Shown here: in pieces, positions 8,234 to 14,262 of the stretch
Numbering within the stretch: position 1 is the first letter of the stretch
Layout of the letters: every line of letters starts with the position of its first letter
Assembly (NCBI GenBank): GCA_964536215.1
Contig: CAZHWT010000016.1
Location: 1 to 26,170 of the forward strand
Source of the DNA: CAZHWT01 sp964536215
Lineage (GTDB): Bacteria > Patescibacteriota > CAZHWT01
Length of the DNA stretch: 26,170 nt
Direction: 5' to 3'
Translations under genes and position numbers: made by a program
The notes under the pieces: model-generated
What the model was told of the DNA's origin: nothing
The model's database searches: none
What the model saw: only the letters and a program-made list of their open reading frames with translations

Positions 8234-8485
8234 TCAGTAGCCATGCAGATGAGTTACAATAGTGTCTTGCCACAGTCCCGGCAATTCCACTACCTCACTC
8301 CAACTACTTACCGTTGCTGTCTCGAGCGGATCTCCGTCAATAAACTCACTGTGGCAAAGTTCACAGTGATACCCACCTGGAACTGCTGAAACGGTAATCC
8401 CCATTTCGTCTTTACTCCCGATTGACAGTAGGGTTTCGCCCTTAACTGACCATGGGAACGGAAGTTTGTGAGGCAAATCAGACAC
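8234..8485 (-). CDS. Small unknown protein with a HCxxCH motif (83 aa), GTG start
   Basis: A GTG at 8485 is preceded by GAGGAGA five bases upstream. A longer ATG frame from 8560 is ruled out because the promoter's likely transcription start (about 8537) lies inside it. The protein (MSDLPHKLPFPWSVK...) has a single HCELCH motif at residues 40-45, which could bind a metal or form half of a zinc site. It ends VELPGLWQDTIVTHLHGY. No family is recognised. It is the first gene of a unit with the 92-aa protein, 10 bases apart. The CxxC and small size recall small regulatory or antitoxin-like proteins, but nothing proves that. Confidence 0.65.
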   Translation of the reverse strand: MSDLPHKLPFPWSVKGETLLSIGSKDEMGITVSAVPGGYHCELCHSEFIDGDPLETATVSSWSEVVELPGLWQDTIVTHLHGY

Positions 8486-8543
8486 GTTTCTCTCCTCGTC
8501 TCTCTCAAGAGCTGATACGTTCAGCCTCCATTGACCGCCAAGC

Positions 8544-8572
8544 ATTATAGTCAAAAACATCTATTTGGTCAA
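8544..8572 (-). promoter_or_regulatory. Promoter of the two-gene unit 8485-7945
   Basis: On the minus strand TTGACC (8572-8567) and a consensus TATAAT (8549-8544) are separated by 17 bases. The start of transcription near 8537 decides in favour of the GTG start at 8485. Confidence 0.8.
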
Positions 8573-8721
8573 TTATTGGCGAGACGAGCTTGGTTAGTGT
8601 TAAAAATGGCCTCTACAATAGCACTGTGGGGGCCTGCAAGGCACCTAGAAGGGTCGATAGTTTTAGAGCAGTACTTAGTAGCGGCATATAAGTAGTAGCG
8701 AGATTGGTAAATATAGAAGTT

Positions 8722-8750
8722 GGAAGCTGAGAGCTACTCTCTCAGCTTCC
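8722..8750. terminator. 12-bp hairpin, possible terminator
   Basis: ggaagctgagag pairs perfectly with ctctcagcttcc around the loop ctact. It lies 33 bases past the stop of the XRE gene at 8783. Neither strand has a clear T-run, so it may act as an RNA 3' end rather than a classical terminator. The left arm overlaps a gaagttg-gaagctg heptamer pair. Confidence 0.5.
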
Positions 8751-8782
8751 CGGTTAGGGTGTGGCCATGCCGTCAGGCAAGC

Positions 8783-9184
8783 CTATAAACGCTCGTCTGC
8801 CTGAGAAATCAGTAGCCGAGCTTGACTGGATATAAGCTTCACCATTTGGCGCATACTGTCTCGGTATGCCGTCGGAAGGTTGTGGTTCTGCAGAAGGTTG
8901 AGAAGCTCCTCCACCTCTGTCTCCCTAGACAATAGTGAAGTAATGCGATTGGGCAAGTACCCGGCCGACGCAAGCAGCTCATCCCGGTCAATCATATCGA
9001 GACCGAGACCATCCGCCAATTGTTCAATTGCGTCTCGAGTCGGTGTTCGAGTGCCCGATTCCAATCGGCTCACATGGCTATGGTCTAAACCCGACTTGTT
9101 TGCCAGCATAGTCTGGGAATAGCCACTACTCAATCTGAATGACTTGAGTCTTGCCCCAAACGAGGCGGCTGCTGTCGCCACCAT
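8783..9184 (-). CDS. XRE-family helix-turn-helix transcriptional regulator
   Basis: This 133-residue protein carries an XRE/Cro-type HTH at about residues 9-65. The recognition region is SGYSQTMLANKSGLDHSHVSRLESGTRTPTRDAIEQLADGLGL, here split as SGYSQTMLANKSGL and DHSHVSRLESGTRTP. A helical C-terminal part (about 75-130) probably dimerises. An AAGGAG site six bases before the ATG supports the start. Its promoter at 9266-9238 is near consensus, and a direct repeat of GCG(G)ATTG overlaps it, which would fit autorepression. A 101-aa gene is divergent on the other side of the same short gap, so it may be the second target. The effector and regulated function are unknown. Confidence 0.9.
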   Translation of the reverse strand: MVATAAASFGARLKSFRLSSGYSQTMLANKSGLDHSHVSRLESGTRTPTRDAIEQLADGLGLDMIDRDELLASAGYLPNRITSLLSRETEVEELLNLLQNHNLPTAYRDSMRQMVKLISSQARLLISQADERL

Positions 9185-9237
9185 GTCAGTCTCCTTTGTG
9201 GCATTGAGATAGAGTCAAATAACCAGGCTTGACGCGG

Positions 9238-9266
9238 ATTGTACGCACTCGCGATTGGTCTGTCAA
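9238..9266 (-). promoter_or_regulatory. Promoter of the XRE regulator gene
   Basis: On the minus strand TTGACA (9266-9261) and TACAAT (9243-9238) are separated by 17 bases, which is near-consensus. The repeated GCGGATTG/GCGATTG within 9234-9258 overlaps spacer and -10 and could be the regulator's own operator. Confidence 0.8.
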
Positions 9267-9289
9267 ATAGTAGTAAATCAGCGCTATTG

Positions 9290-9318
9290 TTGACGAAAGG
9301 CCTATAGCATAGCAGTAT
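9290..9318 (+). promoter_or_regulatory. Promoter of the 101-aa protein gene
   Basis: TTGACG (9290-9295) and CAGTAT (9313-9318) have a 17-base spacer. The -35 is good and the -10 is poor. Transcription would start near 9325, giving a leader of about 33 bases that contains the ribosome site. Confidence 0.5.
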
Positions 9319-9357
9319 GCACAAGATATCTGTCGTCGCCAGCCAAAGGAAGATTGA

Positions 9358-9663
9358 ATGATACCGACAAAGGAGCTAATCGAAGCTCTAAACATTGCAG
9401 TCGATATAACAGAGACTAACGGTGTTATACCTATTACACCGTTAGGCTTATGGTTCTCTGACCAGAGTCACTTTAATCGAGAGGAGGAGATGGTAATCCG
9501 AGGGCTACTATTGGAGATTTTTGATATTAGGGTCGTGGTTGACCCCGGAGACGACACAATTTGTGTCGGTCAACTGCCTGGCCAAGACATCTATCTCCTG
9601 GCCCAAACAGACGAGGATGGACGAATAGTCTATCTCATATCACCTAGCCCTAATCTGGATTAA
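9358..9663 (+). CDS. Unknown 101-aa protein divergent from the XRE regulator
   Basis: The start has a good AAAGGAAG ribosome site seven bases ahead. The protein begins MIPTKELIEALNIAVDITET and is acidic. It has an amphipathic helix at residues 4-20 and alternating hydrophobic stretches later (IFDIRVVVDP, TICVGQL, DIYLLAQT, RIVYLISP), which suggests a small alpha/beta domain. There is no cysteine pair, signal peptide or membrane helix. I do not recognise the family. It lies back to back with the XRE regulator (173 bases between start codons) and ends in a strong terminator shared with uvrB, so it is a stand-alone transcript possibly under that regulator's control. Confidence 0.75.
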   Translation: MIPTKELIEALNIAVDITETNGVIPITPLGLWFSDQSHFNREEEMVIRGLLLEIFDIRVVVDPGDDTICVGQLPGQDIYLLAQTDEDGRIVYLISPSPNLD

Positions 9664-9673
9664 AAGTTACCTG

Positions 9674-9703
9674 GCTGTCAAAGCGCATTTGCGCTTTGAC
9701 AGC
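9674..9703. terminator. Bidirectional hairpin between the 101-aa gene and uvrB
   Basis: A perfect 14-bp stem (gctgtcaaagcgca with tgcgctttgacagc) sits between two convergent genes, 10 bases after one stop and 17 before the other. No long T-run follows on either side; the stem's length and position support a terminator serving both. Confidence 0.75.
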
Positions 9704-9720
9704 TTCAAGCATTCGTATCT

Positions 9721-11709
9721 CTACAGCCCGCGCTTAGCCTCACTGACTTTATCTCGCAATTGTGCCGCGTATTCAAAATCTAATTCTTGAGCCGCCCGGG
9801 TCATTTCTTCTTCCAACCGCTTAATCATCCGCTTTAGTTCATCTTTAGGAATTGCAGCCACATCCAACTGCTGTAGAATATTCTCATCCAGCTGCTGCAG
9901 TTCGCCATCTTTATGTTCGACCGGCAATTGGTCCTTAATTTCCTTAACCACCGAGTGTGGCGTAATGCCGTGCTTGGTGTTGTATTCCTGCTGAATCTGA
10001 CGTCGACGCAGCGTCTCATCCATAGCATATTTCATTGACTCAGTAATCTTATCGGCATACATAATCACATGCCCGTTCTCGTGCCGCGCTGCTCGACCCA
10101 TGGTCTGAATAAGAGCCGTTTTGCCACGCAAAAAGCCTTCTTTGTCAGCATCTAAAATAGCCACCAAGGATACCTCCGGCAGGTCCAACCCTTCCCGCAA
10201 TAGATTAATTCCCACCACTACATCGTAGACTCCCAGCCGCAAGTCTCGCAAAATATCAACCCGATCCAAGGTCTCCACATCCGAATGCAGGTAATGCACC
10301 CGCACATCAGCTTCTTCTAAGTACTCGCTCAAATCTTCGGCCATCCGCTTGGTCAGCGTTGTGACTAATACCCGCTGCTTATTGCGGACTCGCTTATTTA
10401 TCTCGCTCAATAAATCATCAATCTGATCGGCTGTTGGCTTAACTTCAATATCAGGATCAATTAACCCTGTCGGTCGGATTAACTGTTCGACCACCTGCTT
10501 GCTTTGTTGGATCTCGTAATCAGCCGGCGTAGCTGAGACAAAAATGGTCTGGTTAATCCGGCGCAAAAATTCTTCAAATTTGAGCGGACGATTATCTTTG
10601 GCGGCGGCCAAACGGAAACCGTACTCAACAAGCACGTCTTTCCGGGCCTTGTCGCCAAAGTACATGCCCCTAATTTGCGGCATGGTGATATGAGACTCGT
10701 CGACGAATAATAAGTAATCGTCTGGAAAATAATCCAGCAAGGTCGAAGGCGCGCTACCAGGGTCGCGGCCATCGAAATAGCGAGAATAATTTTCAATTCC
10801 ATTACAAAAGCCAACCTCGCGCATCATCTCCAAGTCGTACCTTACCCGCTGATCCAGCCGTTGCGCTTCAATCAACTTACCTCTATCCTTAAAAGCCGCC
10901 ACCTCTTTCTCCAAATCCTGCTCAATCTCAGCCAGGGCTGACTGCAATTTATCTTGTGGTGTTACATAGTGTTTGGCTGGAAAAATAATCGCCTCATCCA
11001 GCGTCTGCAAAATTTCACCCGTCAGCGCATCCAGCTCCACCAGCCGCTCAACCGTATCGCCAAACAACTCAATTCGAATGGCCTTATCTTCGTAACTGGG
11101 AATAATTTCAATATTCTCGCCTCGGGCCCGGAACTTGCCCCGACTAAAGTCCACGTCATTCCGCTCGTACTGTAAATCAGCCAGGCGGCGCAATAGCTTC
11201 TCTCGCTTAAACACTTCACCCTTAGTTACCGTCAAAGTCATTTCCTGATAGTCGCCCGGATCGCCCAAGCCGTAAATGGCCGACACCGATGCCACAATAA
11301 TAGTGTCTTTACGAGTCAGCAAGCTGCGCGTAGTAGAGTTGCGCATTTTTTCGATCTCTTCGTTAATCTGGGATTCCTTTTCAATATAAGTATCCGACCG
11401 AGGCAAATAGGCCTCCGGCTGGTAGTAATCATAGTAGGACACAAAGTATTCCACCGCATTGTGAGGGAAAAACTCTCTAAACTCGGCTGCTAATTGAGCC
11501 GCCAGCGTTTTGTTGTGGCACATGACTAGAGTAGGTTTTTGCACTTGAGCCACAATATTGGCCATGGTAAAGGTCTTACCAGAACCAGTCACGCCCAGCA
11601 AGGTTTGAAAATCATGCCCCAGAGTTACGCCATCCGTCAATTTGGCAATGGCCTGAGGCTGATCGCCGCGCGGGGTAAAATCGTGGTCAAGTCGAAAAGG
11701 TTGGTTCAT
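9721..11709 (-). CDS. uvrB: Excinuclease ABC subunit B (UvrB)
   Basis: UvrB is the helicase-like factor that UvrA loads at damage and that recruits UvrC. Its 662 residues are the usual length. It shows Walker A GVTGSGKT (39-46), the DNA-clamping beta-hairpin (YYDYYQPEAYLPRSDTYIEK), the LFVDESH box, helicase motifs with QTMGRAARHENGHVIMYAD, and a C-terminal UVR motif (about 620-655, EEEMTRAAQELDFEYAAQLRD) that pairs with the UVR of UvrC. The ATG at 11709 has an AGGA site ahead. The -10 (TATAAT) starts 23 bases before the ATG. It is a single-gene unit, separated from uvrA and uvrC by small unrelated genes. No unusual residue was noticed. Confidence 0.98.
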   Translation of the reverse strand: MNQPFRLDHDFTPRGDQPQAIAKLTDGVTLGHDFQTLLGVTGSGKTFTMANIVAQVQKPTLVMCHNKTLAAQLAAEFREFFPHNAVEYFVSYYDYYQPEAYLPRSDTYIEKESQINEEIEKMRNSTTRSLLTRKDTIIVASVSAIYGLGDPGDYQEMTLTVTKGEVFKREKLLRRLADLQYERNDVDFSRGKFRARGENIEIIPSYEDKAIRIELFGDTVERLVELDALTGEILQTLDEAIIFPAKHYVTPQDKLQSALAEIEQDLEKEVAAFKDRGKLIEAQRLDQRVRYDLEMMREVGFCNGIENYSRYFDGRDPGSAPSTLLDYFPDDYLLFVDESHITMPQIRGMYFGDKARKDVLVEYGFRLAAAKDNRPLKFEEFLRRINQTIFVSATPADYEIQQSKQVVEQLIRPTGLIDPDIEVKPTADQIDDLLSEINKRVRNKQRVLVTTLTKRMAEDLSEYLEEADVRVHYLHSDVETLDRVDILRDLRLGVYDVVVGINLLREGLDLPEVSLVAILDADKEGFLRGKTALIQTMGRAARHENGHVIMYADKITESMKYAMDETLRRRQIQQEYNTKHGITPHSVVKEIKDQLPVEHKDGELQQLDENILQQLDVAAIPKDELKRMIKRLEEEMTRAAQELDFEYAAQLRDKVSEAKRGL

Positions 11710-11731
11710 AAAATCATTCCTGAATCACCCT

Positions 11732-11759
11732 ATTATACCATTCTCTCTCAGACGCAAAA
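11732..11759 (-). promoter_or_regulatory. uvrB promoter
   Basis: On the minus strand a consensus TATAAT lies at 11737-11732. The -35 region is T-rich (TTTTGC, 16-base spacer) and coincides with the T-run of the upstream gene's terminator. The leader is about 16 bases and holds an AGGA ribosome site. Confidence 0.6.
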
Positions 11760-11785
11760 AAGCCCGCCAGCATACACTGACGGGC
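11756..11785 (-). terminator. Rho-independent terminator of the small HhH-like gene
   Basis: The stem tgacgggc/gcccgcca (one mismatch) with an 8-base loop is followed on the minus strand by TTTTTT (11761-11756). It lies 12 bases after the stop of the gene at 11797. Its T-run doubles as the -35 region of the uvrB promoter. Confidence 0.85.
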
Positions 11786-11796
11786 GACTCTTCTGA

Positions 11797-11997
11797 CTAT
11801 CCCTGTGATGCACTCGGTTGTTCAAACTTCTTCAATCTCACCTCTATAATTAAGCGAGATTTTGGCCCGATACCCCTAATCGGACGACCCGAGCCTAGCC
11901 ACGATCTCGTCTCTTCTAGGGTCTCAATACCATGGTTGAACAGCATAGTCGCAATTCTGCGACCTTCGGCATCTGTGCCTAGCCAGTTGTGTGCCAT
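11797..11997 (-). CDS. Small protein with a helix-hairpin-helix / RpoA-CTD-like fold
   Basis: The 66-residue form starts at an ATG with a strong AAGGAGGAG site. A second in-frame ATG at 12030, with its own AGGAGAG site, would add 11 residues, so two nested starts are possible. The sequence NHGIETLEETRSWLG followed by PIRGIGPKSRLIIEVRLKKF has the spacing of a helix-hairpin-helix pair. It resembles the C-terminal domain of the RNA polymerase alpha subunit (GI.TLE...I.G.G.KS). Such domains bind DNA or proteins without sequence specificity. It could be a free-standing transcription- or DNA-associated factor; a specific function is not known. A -10 TATAAT at 12095-12090 may drive it, next to the divergent pentapeptide gene's promoter. 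Confidence 0.65.
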   Translation of the reverse strand: MAHNWLGTDAEGRRIATMLFNHGIETLEETRSWLGSGRPIRGIGPKSRLIIEVRLKKFEQPSASQG

Positions 11998-12078
11998 TCG
12001 ACTCCTCCTTCCGTAGAGCGCTGAATTCATTGCTTCTCTCCTGGATTGCAAAGCTACTGAGTAGCCCGCATGGCAAAT

Positions 12079-12109
12079 TTGACGCTTCTATTATATTGTA
12101 GCGTACAAT
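12079..12109 (+). promoter_or_regulatory. Promoter of the pentapeptide-repeat gene (leaderless)
   Basis: TTGACG (12079-12084) and TACAAT (12104-12109) have a rather long 19-base spacer. The predicted start of transcription, about 12116, is the A of the ATG, and no ribosome site is present. Confidence 0.5.
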
Positions 12110-12110
12110 A
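12094..12110. promoter_or_regulatory. 17-bp interrupted palindrome over the pentapeptide-gene promoter
   Basis: tattgta and tacaata form perfect 7-base arms around gcg. The right arm contains the -10 box of the plus-strand gene and the left arm overlaps the candidate -10 of the divergent minus-strand gene. A bound regulator could control both; none is identified. Confidence 0.5.
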
Positions 12111-12115
12111 GCCGC

Positions 12116-12742
12116 ATGCCTGTCCCTCCACCGACTCAGCCGCAATTAATAGAAGCTCGGCTCCAGCTGCTTAAGGTCTGGCCTGAAGACGATGAGGATA
12201 TCATTAATGCAACTATTACTGCGATGGAGGTCCCACCGGGTCATTGGACACTACAGTCATGTATTTTAAACAGAGTAAGAGTGGACGCTAATTGGTCCCG
12301 ATCATCACTGCAGGATTGCCGAATTGATAGTTGCGATCTATCCAACGCTGATTGGTCTGACAATCACTGGCAGCGATTAGTCGTTAGAGAGTCCAAGCTG
12401 ACTGGATTCAAGCTCAATGATTCCGAGCTTCACAACGTTCAATTAACTGATTGTAAAGCCGTATATCTGCAGCTACAAAACTGTAGGGCACAGAAACTTG
12501 TTTTTGACCATTGCGACTTGTCGCGAGCTTATTTTAACCACGCCAAATTACAAAATACTCTTTTTAAAGACTGCGACTTAACAGAGGCAGATTTCTCTGG
12601 CGCCGATATTACTGGCTCCGACCTGCGTGGTAGCCGGATTGACAATATCCGCATCGACGTAGCGCAACTCCGTAACGTCACCGTTACTGCCGATCAAGCA
12701 CTCTATTTAACTGGATTAATGGGACTGAAAATTGATGCATAA
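12116..12742 (+). CDS. Pentapeptide-repeat protein
   Basis: Of 208 residues, about 46-190 show the five-residue rhythm of pentapeptide repeats: CDLSNADWS, CDLSRAYFNHAKLQ, CDLTEADFSGADITGSDL. This rhythm folds into a right-handed quadrilateral beta-helix. A preceding stretch (about 1-40, starting MPVPPPTQPQLIEARLQLLK) looks helical. Some family members mimic DNA and protect gyrase, but most have no known role, so no function is assigned. It has no signal peptide or membrane segment and is probably cytoplasmic. The promoter predicts a transcript starting at the ATG itself, and no Shine-Dalgarno is present. The closing turns (IRIDVAQLRNVTVTADQAL) are degenerate repeats followed by a capping segment. 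Confidence 0.85.
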   Translation: MPVPPPTQPQLIEARLQLLKVWPEDDEDIINATITAMEVPPGHWTLQSCILNRVRVDANWSRSSLQDCRIDSCDLSNADWSDNHWQRLVVRESKLTGFKLNDSELHNVQLTDCKAVYLQLQNCRAQKLVFDHCDLSRAYFNHAKLQNTLFKDCDLTEADFSGADITGSDLRGSRIDNIRIDVAQLRNVTVTADQALYLTGLMGLKIDA

Positions 12743-13070
12743 GTCTAGCCTGACTCACACTCACTTTTTCATCTATCTCTAGCTGGTAATTAGCTTCTTT
12801 GTCATTCTCGACTGGACCCCGATTGAATCGGGGTGAATCGAGAATCAGATTCCCGCTTTCGCGTGAATGACATACGTGGAAGACTGTAGAGCCAATTTGG
12901 AATACTCAAAAAATGAATGTGGGCAGATACAGACACAAATAGTAAGACCTAAAGGTCAAGATTGACAATAAAATTTAAATCCGTTAAATCTTTTTGACGT
13001 GCTCTAAATTTTATGACTTACCTTTGTTATACATGCCGGAGCCTTGAAGTCTGTAGTTTGATTTTAAACA
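12743..13070. other. Intergenic region with a structured repeat element
   Basis: No gene is seen between the convergent pentapeptide gene and the small Cys-rich gene. The first part carries the 73-bp inverted-repeat element at 12800-12872. The remainder (12873-13070) is A/T-rich without obvious hairpins or promoters. Confidence 0.6.
12800..12872. repeat. 73-bp REP/MITE-like element with nested hairpins
   Basis: Terminal inverted repeats tgtcattc and gaatgaca (8 bases, perfect) bound the element. Inside are attctcg...cgagaat (7 bp) enclosing a ccccgat/atcgggg hairpin, and a second hairpin attcccgc/gcgtgaat with one mismatch. Nothing codes for protein. The layout is that of a short mobilisable or folded repeat; copy number elsewhere cannot be judged from this window. 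Confidence 0.7.
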
Positions 13071-13289
13071 CTAGCTCTGCCCCGCTCGTCTCAATCGCCG
13101 CTCTCGAACCTGCTGCTTCTTGTAAATTAATTGATGTTTGAAGCAGAGGGTGTGATTGTCATAACGCTCCTGAGATTTTACCGACATAACCAATGGCACC
13201 TCGCTAAAGCAGGTCTCGCACTGGTAACGACCGCTCAAAGGCAGCTCTAGTTGTTTTACTTCTGGTTGTAATGTGTCAGATGTTGACAT
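13071..13289 (-). CDS. Small Cys-rich, probably zinc-binding protein (72 aa)
   Basis: This short protein has CETC at residues 24-27 and CFKH at 49-52, a C-x2-C...C-x2-H arrangement that could hold one zinc ion. It ends in a very basic tail (KKQQVRERRLRRAG) that could touch nucleic acid. The N-terminal 20 residues look disordered. No named family is recognised. It is divergent from lexA with a good promoter between them and has only a weak AAAGA ribosome site. Small zinc-ribbon proteins next to lexA might have regulatory roles, but the link is only positional. Confidence 0.65.
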   Translation of the reverse strand: MSTSDTLQPEVKQLELPLSGRYQCETCFSEVPLVMSVKSQERYDNHTLCFKHQLIYKKQQVRERRLRRAGQS

Positions 13290-13333
13290 AGTCTTTATAA
13301 TTCTTTCGTACCAACCCGATTCTGTTCCCTTCC

Positions 13334-13362
13334 TGTATATACTGAGATCGGCCTAAATGCAA
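13334..13362 (-). promoter_or_regulatory. Promoter of the small Cys-rich protein gene
   Basis: On the minus strand TTGCAT (13362-13357) and TATACA (13339-13334) are separated by 17 bases. Transcription would begin near 13327, about 38 bases before the ATG. Confidence 0.6.
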
Positions 13363-13383
13363 CAACCAAGAATAATTGCCCAC

Positions 13384-13412
13384 TTGACATTCGGGTATGT
13401 TTTGGGTAATGT
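13384..13412 (+). promoter_or_regulatory. lexA promoter
   Basis: TTGACA (13384-13389) and TAATGT (13407-13412) are separated by 17 bases. The spacer and -10 hold a direct repeat (CGGGTATGTTT, TGGGTAATGTG), and ACATT/AATGT form an inverted repeat that ends in the -10. Either could be the operator for LexA autoregulation. No classical SOS box is visible. Confidence 0.65.
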
Positions 13413-13495
13413 GAATATACAAATAAAAGGCGAATAATACAACAACCAACCGACAATATAAATTAAGATAATAATTATTTTTAAAGGAGGCACGT

Positions 13496-14113
13496 ATGGC
13501 AGTGACGTTATATCGCAAACAGCGACAAATTATGGATTTTATCGAAAACTTTATTACAACGCATGGCTACTCGCCCACGCTGCAAGAAATTGCCGACGCC
13601 ATTGGTGTTAAGAGCTTGGCCACAGTTCATGAGCACTTAGCTGCGCTAACCAAGAAAGGTATCATTCGCAAGATGAGCGGTGAAGTGCGAGGCATTGAGC
13701 TAGCTGAGCAGAAAATTGCCCATACTCTAGAAGGAGCCGAAGTGCCGTTGTTTGGCTACATCGCAGCCGGATCGCCCATTGAAGCCATTGAAAATCCTGG
13801 CGAAATGATTAATGTACCTAGCGATATGGTGGGTAAAAAGCAGACATATGTCTTGCAAGTTCGTGGTCAAAGTATGATCGAAGCCGGTATTTTGGATGGT
13901 GATTATGTTGTTATAGAAAAAGCTGACACAGCCAACAATGGCGAAATAGTCGTTGCTTTACTAGAGAACCAATTTGCCACTCTCAAGCGCTACTTTAAAG
14001 AAAAGGATCATATTCGCCTAGAGCCAGCCAACAGCACTATGAGTCCGATTCGCGCCAAAGAAGTAACCATTCAGGGCAAAGTGGTAGGCATTATCCGTCG
14101 TTATACTCATTAA
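13496..14113 (+). CDS. lexA: LexA repressor / S24-type self-cleaving SOS regulator
   Basis: LexA represses DNA-damage genes until RecA filaments trigger its self-cleavage. The 205 residues show a winged HTH (about 1-65: RQIMDFIENFITTHGYSPTL, then EIADAIGVKSLATVHEHLAAL). The S24 protease domain has cleavage site Ala91-Gly92 (GYIAAGSP), nucleophile Ser126 (RGQSM) and general base Lys164 (ATLKRYF), all intact. An AAAGGAGG site seven bases before the ATG gives a firm start. The gene is monocistronic with its own promoter and a strong terminator. The presence of uvrA, uvrB and uvrC nearby suggests they are targets, but no shared operator could be read by eye. Confidence 0.97.
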   Translation: MAVTLYRKQRQIMDFIENFITTHGYSPTLQEIADAIGVKSLATVHEHLAALTKKGIIRKMSGEVRGIELAEQKIAHTLEGAEVPLFGYIAAGSPIEAIENPGEMINVPSDMVGKKQTYVLQVRGQSMIEAGILDGDYVVIEKADTANNGEIVVALLENQFATLKRYFKEKDHIRLEPANSTMSPIRAKEVTIQGKVVGIIRRYTH

Positions 14114-14140
14114 CAGGCCTCGTCTTAAGAAATATTTCCT

Positions 14141-14176
14141 AACTGCAGCGTTGACAACATGCTCAACGCTGCAGTT
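14141..14176 (+). terminator. lexA terminator
   Basis: A perfect 14-bp stem (aactgcagcgttga with tcaacgctgcagtt) with an 8-base loop lies 28 bases after the lexA stop. The following sequence tgttagtagg is only moderately T-rich. Confidence 0.75.
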
Positions 14177-14186
14177 TGTTAGTAGG

Positions 14187-14215
14187 TTGCTTGTATCACT
14201 GTATCTTGCCATAAT
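14187..14215 (+). promoter_or_regulatory. Promoter of the KorA-like/KorB-like unit
   Basis: TTGCTT (14187-14192) and CATAAT (14210-14215) are separated by 17 bases. The leader would be about 40 bases. No Shine-Dalgarno is visible before the ATG at 14263. Confidence 0.6.
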
Positions 14216-14262
14216 AAACGTAGCACTAACTCTAATGTGCAAGAACCATTATTTCATCTCAT

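Larger units (their letters stand above)
8486..8782. other. Intergenic region with a possible small RNA
   Basis: No gene is seen in these roughly 300 bases beyond the minus-strand promoter. A plus-strand promoter-like pair, TTGGTT (8590-8595) and TACAAT (8614-8619) with an 18-base spacer, points into the gap. A strong 12-bp hairpin at 8722-8750 follows about 100 bases later. Together they could define a noncoding RNA of about 125 bases. No T-run follows the hairpin, so this is only a suggestion. Confidence 0.3.

Noticed and set aside
8783..9663. A toxin-antitoxin reading of the XRE regulator and the divergent 101-aa gene
   Set aside because: The genes are divergent rather than co-transcribed, and the 101-aa protein shows no known toxin motif.
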